A stretch of 64,000 bases of DNA from Gammaproteobacteria bacterium. GTDB taxonomy: Bacteria > Pseudomonadota > Gammaproteobacteria > Steroidobacterales > Woeseiaceae. This document shows positions 59,185 through 64,000 of the stretch, in pieces. The stretch spans positions 1 through 64,000 of the forward strand of contig JAOTZC010000012.1 in the NCBI GenBank assembly GCA_029861535.1. The letters run 5' to 3'. The notes beneath the pieces were generated by a model that was given only the letters and a program-made list of their open reading frames with translations, ran no database searches and was not told the origin of the DNA. The position numbers and the translations under genes were made by a program. Within the stretch, counting starts at the first letter, position 1. Every line of letters begins with the position of its first letter.

Positions 59185-62100
59185 TCACATCTGTGAATCG
59201 CGAAAAACCCTTAAACACCGAATTCTTGCGGCCGCAATGGCTGCATTATTGTTCTCCGTAAGCGCGTTTGCGGCACCGCCAGGTGCCATCATCTCCAATC
59301 AGGCAGCGGTTAATTACCAAAATCTTGCGAACCAGCCGGTAACGGCGACGAGTAACATCGTTGAGCTTACGACCGGCGTATTGCGCAGTCCCGCGACGGT
59401 CGAATTCACGCGGGTTGTGCAGGGTGGTGCAGGAGCCTGGCAGGAAACGGTCGGTCCTTCGGCCTGTTTCCAAGGCGGTGCGTTCGTGCTACTTGCCGAT
59501 CCGCAACTGATCGGTGGTGCGGTGATCGACCCAACGCAGGCACAAGACGTTAGCGCTACCAGCGCCTACAATCTTGGCGAGCCGGCGTTCATACGACTCA
59601 TCGACCTGGACCAAAATCTCGACTACCAGGTCATCGATACTGCAGTTGTTACGGTCACCAATTCCACAAGCGGCGACTCGGAAACGATCCAACTAAGCGA
59701 AACCGGCTTGGATACAGGGGTATTCGCCGGCTTTATCGCAACCGGCGGCGGTGCAGTCGTCGCAGGTGATTGTGTTCTACAGAGCGCGTCGCAATCGACG
59801 CTGCTGGTCAATTACACCGATCCAGCAGACGGCGCAGATACGGCGCAGTCCAACGCGCAGTTCGACCCGGTGCAGCGTGTATTTGAATCGCGCACCGGAA
59901 CCTTGGTCGACGGTGCGACAATTGAGATCGTCTATGCAGCAACCGGTCTTCCGGCCGTTGTTTACGGCAACGATGGCGTCAGCCAGTTTCCAGCGGCGAT
60001 CGTTAGTGGTGGTTCGACGGTGGATAGCTCGGGCACGTCGTACGTGTTCGGTCCGGGCGAATATCGTTTTCCGGTGGTGCCGGATGGCAACTACCAACTC
60101 ATCGTTACGCCTCCGCCTGAGTACTCCGCTCCGTCAGTGGTAGATCCCAATGATTTACAGAACCTGGCTGGAGCACCGTACCTGTTGGGCGCCGGATCGT
60201 TCGGCGCAGCGTTTACAAAATCGGGCGACATTTCGATTGCATTTGATATTCCGATTGACCCACGTGCTGAAGCACTATTTCTGCAGAAGCAAACATTAAC
60301 GACCACTGCCGCACCAGGCGACTTCGTCCGCTACGAACTCGTTCTTGAAAATTCCTCGGTGTCCGGTATCGCCACCAATATCCAGCTCATCGACGAGCTG
60401 CCACCAGGTGTACGTTTCATACCGGGCTCTGTAACGATCGATGGCAATGATGCGCAAGACCCCGTGATCAGTTCCGACCTGCGCACACTAGAATTTGATA
60501 TCAGTCCGCTGAATGTCTCCGAGCGTACAACAGTCGCCTACGTTGTCGAGATAATTGGCGGCAAGCAGAATCAGGAAATCGTCAACCGTGCGACGGCATT
60601 TGCCGCCGGTGGTCTCGTTTCCAACGAGGCGACGGCGATGATTCGCCTGACCGAAGACCTGTTCCGTTCAAGCGGAACAATAATCGGTCGTGTACTCGAG
60701 GCCGACTGCAGCCAGGACACCTTTAGCGAAGAGCAGGGCGTCGCCAACATTCGCGTTTACCTCGAAGACGGCCGTTACGCAGTGACGGATGCCGGTGGTC
60801 GATTCCACTTTGAGGGACTGAAACCTGGCACGCATGTCGCGCAACTCGATACGTTTACCGTGCCAGCATACTTCGACGTTATTGGCTGCTCCGACACATC
60901 TGGATTTGCAGGCCGTGCCGACTCACAGTTCGTAAAACTGACGCAAGGCAGCTTGCTGCGTGCCGACTTTTACTTGCAGCGCAAACCAGCGCCGGAAGGA
61001 CGGATCGATTTGGAATTGCGCAGCAAGAGCACTGACAGCGCCGATCAAGTCGGTTACGACATGACAATCAACGGTATCGGCAATGTGGCTATCGAAAACA
61101 TCGACGTCAAGGTGCAGTTACCGGACGGTGTCAGCTACGTACCTGGCACGATGAAGATCGATGGCGAACACCTCGGCGACCCGCATGTCGGCTATTCAAT
61201 GTTGTCGATGGCGTTGCCCGATCGCCGCGGTAACTGGACAACAATCGTGGAGTTTGTTGGCAACATTGAAAGCCACATCAGCGGTGAGCTTTCGACGAAA
61301 GCTGTGGCCGAGTTTGATTCACCGATCGAAGCGGGTCAGCGTACGCCGAGCGCTGAGACGATTATGATTCGTGAGCCGAGCGTCTTCGAGAACGCCGGCT
61401 ACGTTCTAAACCTGAAATTCGATGTGTTGTCTGACAAATTGTCGACCGAAGACATGGTCAAGCTCGATCGATTGATCAAAGAGTGGGGCGGCGTGCAAGA
61501 CATACGAATTTCTGCGGTTGGTCATACCGACAGCCAGCGGATCGCACCACACAACACGCACCTGTTCGCGGACAACTATGTACTATCGCAAGCGCGCGCG
61601 AATTCGGCAACGGCTTATATCGCGGCGGCGCTCGGCCTAGACGCTGACAACTTGCAAGTTTCCGGGCGCGGTCCTGACGAACCGATTGCGGACAATTGGA
61701 GCGTTGCGGGCCGCGCGAAAAACCGCCGCGTGGAACTGGTCATGAGCGGCAATCGACCGAGCCGTCCGTCGTTCCTGGAAGTGACAAAGGCCTCGAGTGG
61801 CACGCAGGCGATCGACACCAAAGGCCTGGTACCAGGAATGGAAATCGAGCGCGACAACGACGACGACGAAGGCGTGGACGATGAGGCAGAGCCGTCAATC
61901 GAATCGCTGCAATCTGGCGTGGCGATGTTACTGCCGAAGCGTGGATTTGCGCCGGCCATACCAGCGGTTAAGGTTTCGATTCAGCATAAGCCAAGCCAAA
62001 GCGCCGCTGTCTGGGTAAATAACATCCCTGTCAATCCCGTCAATTTTGACACGACGGTTTTCAACACTGGGCAAACCGTAGCGGTCTCCCGCTGGAAGGG

Positions 62101-64000
62101 CGTCGAGCTGTCTGATGGCAAGAATGAGATTCGAGTTGTTGTGTCTGACGCCGATGGCACGAACGCGAAAACACTTAAGCGAACGATTCACTACGCAGGT
62201 TTACCGATTCGTGGCGAAATCGATGCCGAACGATCGAGTTTAATTGCCGACGGCAAAACCAAACCGGTCATTGCTGTGCGGCTGTTCGACCGAACTGGCA
62301 AGCCGTCACGTCGTGGCATGGTTGGCACGTTCCGCATAGACGCTCCGTATCGCTCGTGGTGGGAAGTCGAAAATGATCGCACAAACGACCTCGTGCAGAT
62401 TGGAAGTCGCGAGCCGACGTATCGAATCGGTGCCGATGGTATTGCGTTTATTGAGCTGGAGCCAACAACAAATACCGGCGAAGTCACAGTGCACCTGAAG
62501 TTCGATAATTATCGCGAGCAGGAGCTGCGGGCGTGGATTAAGCCGGCGGCTCGCGATTGGATTCTGGTCGGTTTTGCTGAAGGAACGGCTGGCTACAATA
62601 CGCTGTCTGACAATGTTGCTGCCGCGGTTGCCGCTGGTAACGAAGACGAATACTACGACGATGGCCGCATCGCGTTTTTTGCCAAAGGTCAAATTAGGGG
62701 CGAATACTTGCTGACCATGGCTTACGACTCCGATCGCGAGCGCAGCGAGTCTCGGAGCACCTTCGAAACGCTTGTCGATCCGAACCAATACTATCCGCTG
62801 TACGCCGATACAGCTGAGCAGCGCTTCGAGGCCCCAAGTCAACGCAAACTGTACGTCAAGCTCGAGCGGAATCAATTCTTCGCGCTATTTGGCGATTTCG
62901 AAACTGGGCTGTCGGTTACGGATCTGTCACGTTACCAACGCCGCTTTAATGGCCTGCAAAGTGAGTACCGCGGCGAAAACCTGGGATACACCGCGTTTGC
63001 GGCTGATAGCAGCCAGATGTTCAATCGCGATGAGATCCGCGGCGACGGGACGTCCGGGCTCTATCAGCTGAGCAACGCACCAATAATTGCGAATAGTGAC
63101 GAGATTCGTATTGAAGTGCGGGATCGATTCGACACCGGCCAGGTGCTCGAGACTACGACGATGACACGTTTCCTCGATTACAATCTGGATGCGCTAAACG
63201 GCACGCTCTATTTCAAGACGCCTGTGCCGAGCCGCGACCTGAATTTCAACCCGATTTTCATTGTCGCCGAATACGAATCAATGACAACGGCCGCGGAAGA
63301 AATCGTCGCTGGCGGTCGGGTGTCATTGAGCTCGTCGAGCGATCAAGTTGAGGTTGGCGCGACGTACGTCGATGATCACACGCAAGGAGCTGAATCCGAT
63401 TTGACGGGCGTAGATTTTCGTTGGCGATTCAGCGACCAAACTTTGGTCACGGCAGAGATCGCAAAAACGAACACGACAGTCGCCGGCGTCGAAATGAGTG
63501 GCTCGGCACACAGCGTCGAGCTTGAACACAATGGTGAAAACCTTGATGTTCGCGCCTACGTTCGTGAGGTCGAGGACGAGTTTGGGCTCGGCTATCAATC
63601 AGCCGCGGACCAGGGTGTGCGTCGCCTTGGTCTCGATGCGCGTGCCAAAGTTGCCGAGCGCTGGTTCATCGAAGGTGAGGCCGGCTGGCAACAGATCCTG
63701 CTGACAGAGGACATTCGCAACTTGGCGCGTGCGCAGGTCCGCTATGAGCGCGACACTTTTTCGACGACGTTCGGCGTCATGCATGCGGAAGATAAATTTG
63801 ATGACGGCGACTCGCGTATCAGCGATTTCGCCGAACTCGGGCTGACCAAGAGAGTATTCGACAGCAGAATGACACTACGAGCAAGCGGCAGCACGGAGCT
63901 GAGTGACGATGCCGAGAGCGCAGACTATCCGACCAGCATGGTTTTTGGCGCGGATTACCGATTGACTGACGGCGTTGATCTGGTCGCAGAATACGAAGAC
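59171..64000 (+). CDS. Large DUF11/CnaB/OmpA/beta-barrel envelope protein, C-terminus beyond the window
   Basis: The frame is open to the window edge (about 1610 residues). A signal peptide (KTLKHRILAAAMAALLFSVSAFA) is followed by the shared module (APPGAIISNQAAVNYQ). Next come DUF11 repeat 1 (about 371-493, PGDFVRYELVLENSS), a CnaB/SdrB-like fold (about 503-600, GTIIGRVLEADCS) and DUF11 repeat 2 (611-732). An OmpA-like domain (about 745-858) has GHTDS and GRAKNRRVELV. Then come an acidic linker, Ig-like strands and alternating strands from about 1130 onward that look like a large beta-barrel. Start options: TTG 59171, ATG 59096 (before a hairpin), or ATG 59237, which lacks the basic n-region. 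Function is unknown. Confidence 0.75.
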   Translation, partial: MFPPSHICESRKTLKHRILAAAMAALLFSVSAFAAPPGAIISNQAAVNYQNLANQPVTATSNIVELTTGVLRSPATVEFTRVVQGGAGAWQETVGPSACFQGGAFVLLADPQLIGGAVIDPTQAQDVSATSAYNLGEPAFIRLIDLDQNLDYQVIDTAVVTVTNSTSGDSETIQLSETGLDTGVFAGFIATGGGAVVAGDCVLQSASQSTLLVNYTDPADGADTAQSNAQFDPVQRVFESRTGTLVDGATIEIVYAATGLPAVVYGNDGVSQFPAAIVSGGSTVDSSGTSYVFGPGEYRFPVVPDGNYQLIVTPPPEYSAPSVVDPNDLQNLAGAPYLLGAGSFGAAFTKSGDISIAFDIPIDPRAEALFLQKQTLTTTAAPGDFVRYELVLENSSVSGIATNIQLIDELPPGVRFIPGSVTIDGNDAQDPVISSDLRTLEFDISPLNVSERTTVAYVVEIIGGKQNQEIVNRATAFAAGGLVSNEATAMIRLTEDLFRSSGTIIGRVLEADCSQDTFSEEQGVANIRVYLEDGRYAVTDAGGRFHFEGLKPGTHVAQLDTFTVPAYFDVIGCSDTSGFAGRADSQFVKLTQGSLLRADFYLQRKPAPEGRIDLELRSKSTDSADQVGYDMTINGIGNVAIENIDVKVQLPDGVSYVPGTMKIDGEHLGDPHVGYSMLSMALPDRRGNWTTIVEFVGNIESHISGELSTKAVAEFDSPIEAGQRTPSAETIMIREPSVFENAGYVLNLKFDVLSDKLSTEDMVKLDRLIKEWGGVQDIRISAVGHTDSQRIAPHNTHLFADNYVLSQARANSATAYIAAALGLDADNLQVSGRGPDEPIADNWSVAGRAKNRRVELVMSGNRPSRPSFLEVTKASSGTQAIDTKGLVPGMEIERDNDDDEGVDDEAEPSIESLQSGVAMLLPKRGFAPAIPAVKVSIQHKPSQSAAVWVNNIPVNPVNFDTTVFNTGQTVAVSRWKGVELSDGKNEIRVVVSDADGTNAKTLKRTIHYAGLPIRGEIDAERSSLIADGKTKPVIAVRLFDRTGKPSRRGMVGTFRIDAPYRSWWEVENDRTNDLVQIGSREPTYRIGADGIAFIELEPTTNTGEVTVHLKFDNYREQELRAWIKPAARDWILVGFAEGTAGYNTLSDNVAAAVAAGNEDEYYDDGRIAFFAKGQIRGEYLLTMAYDSDRERSESRSTFETLVDPNQYYPLYADTAEQRFEAPSQRKLYVKLERNQFFALFGDFETGLSVTDLSRYQRRFNGLQSEYRGENLGYTAFAADSSQMFNRDEIRGDGTSGLYQLSNAPIIANSDEIRIEVRDRFDTGQVLETTTMTRFLDYNLDALNGTLYFKTPVPSRDLNFNPIFIVAEYESMTTAAEEIVAGGRVSLSSSSDQVEVGATYVDDHTQGAESDLTGVDFRWRFSDQTLVTAEIAKTNTTVAGVEMSGSAHSVELEHNGENLDVRAYVREVEDEFGLGYQSAADQGVRRLGLDARAKVAERWFIEGEAGWQQILLTEDIRNLARAQVRYERDTFSTTFGVMHAEDKFDDGDSRISDFAELGLTKRVFDSRMTLRASGSTELSDDAESADYPTSMVFGADYRLTDGVDLVAEYED

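Noticed and set aside
59186-59197. TCACATCTGTGA as a third CRP site
   Set aside because: The half-sites are in the wrong order (TCACA then TGTGA).
1-64000. tRNA, rRNA, CRISPR arrays, insertion sequences
   Set aside because: No cloverleaf, spaced direct-repeat array, transposase or terminal inverted repeat was recognised; a covariance-model scan was not possible here.

Overview
The window comes from a Gammaproteobacterium with one polar-type, sodium-driven flagellum. The evidence is a FleQ/FleS/FleR regulatory cascade, repeated sigma-54 (GG-N10-GC) and sigma-28 promoters, FlhF and FlhG, a PomA/PomB-type stator and a GTP-dependent PEP carboxykinase. A marine lineage (Woeseiales- or Chromatiales-like) would fit, but that is a guess; the sequence does not name a species.

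Layout. (1) 1-670: right end of an apparent genomic island, with an integrase cut by the window edge and reading away from the 5' end of dusA, a known attachment gene. (2) 665-6226: core genes: dusA, a SAM methyltransferase, an adenylate cyclase fused to an FHA domain, pckG and an unknown lipoprotein. (3) 6340-44260: an almost unbroken flagellar block. Leftward: flgA-flgM-flgN plus a CsrA relative of RsmF/RsmN type. Rightward: flgBCDEFGHIJKL, fliC-flaG-fliD-fliS-fliT, fleQ-fleS-fleR, fliEFGHIJ, fliK, fliLMNOPQR, flhB-flhA-flhF-flhG-fliA. No chemotaxis genes follow fliA. (4) 44275-56003: small accessory and signalling genes: DUF2802, HDOD, a TerB-like protein, PilZ-pomB-pomA, a GGDEF protein, a second fleQ-like gene split into two overlapping frames, an ion channel, a degenerate receiver protein and a membrane-anchored sigma-54 activator. 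(5) 56281-64000: four consecutive genes for exported DUF11-type proteins, the last a very large envelope protein (DUF11 repeats, a CnaB-like fold, an OmpA peptidoglycan-binding domain, a predicted beta-barrel) that runs off the window.

How it works together. The promoters visible in the sequence reproduce a tiered cascade. FleQ, preceded by a perfect CRP-type box, would sit at the top. Sigma-54 promoters precede flgA, flgB, fleS, fliK, fliL and possibly fliD. Sigma-28 promoters precede flgM, fliC and pomA. Several genes point to second-messenger control: GGDEF and PilZ for c-di-GMP, a class III cyclase, and CRP-type boxes before fleQ and before the DUF11 cluster. The last two observations suggest that motility and the DUF11 surface system may share cAMP control. 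The DUF11 cluster is the best candidate for an undescribed system.

No tRNA, rRNA, CRISPR array or insertion sequence was recognised. Coordinates of starts were chosen from Shine-Dalgarno spacing, promoter position and signal peptides where possible.
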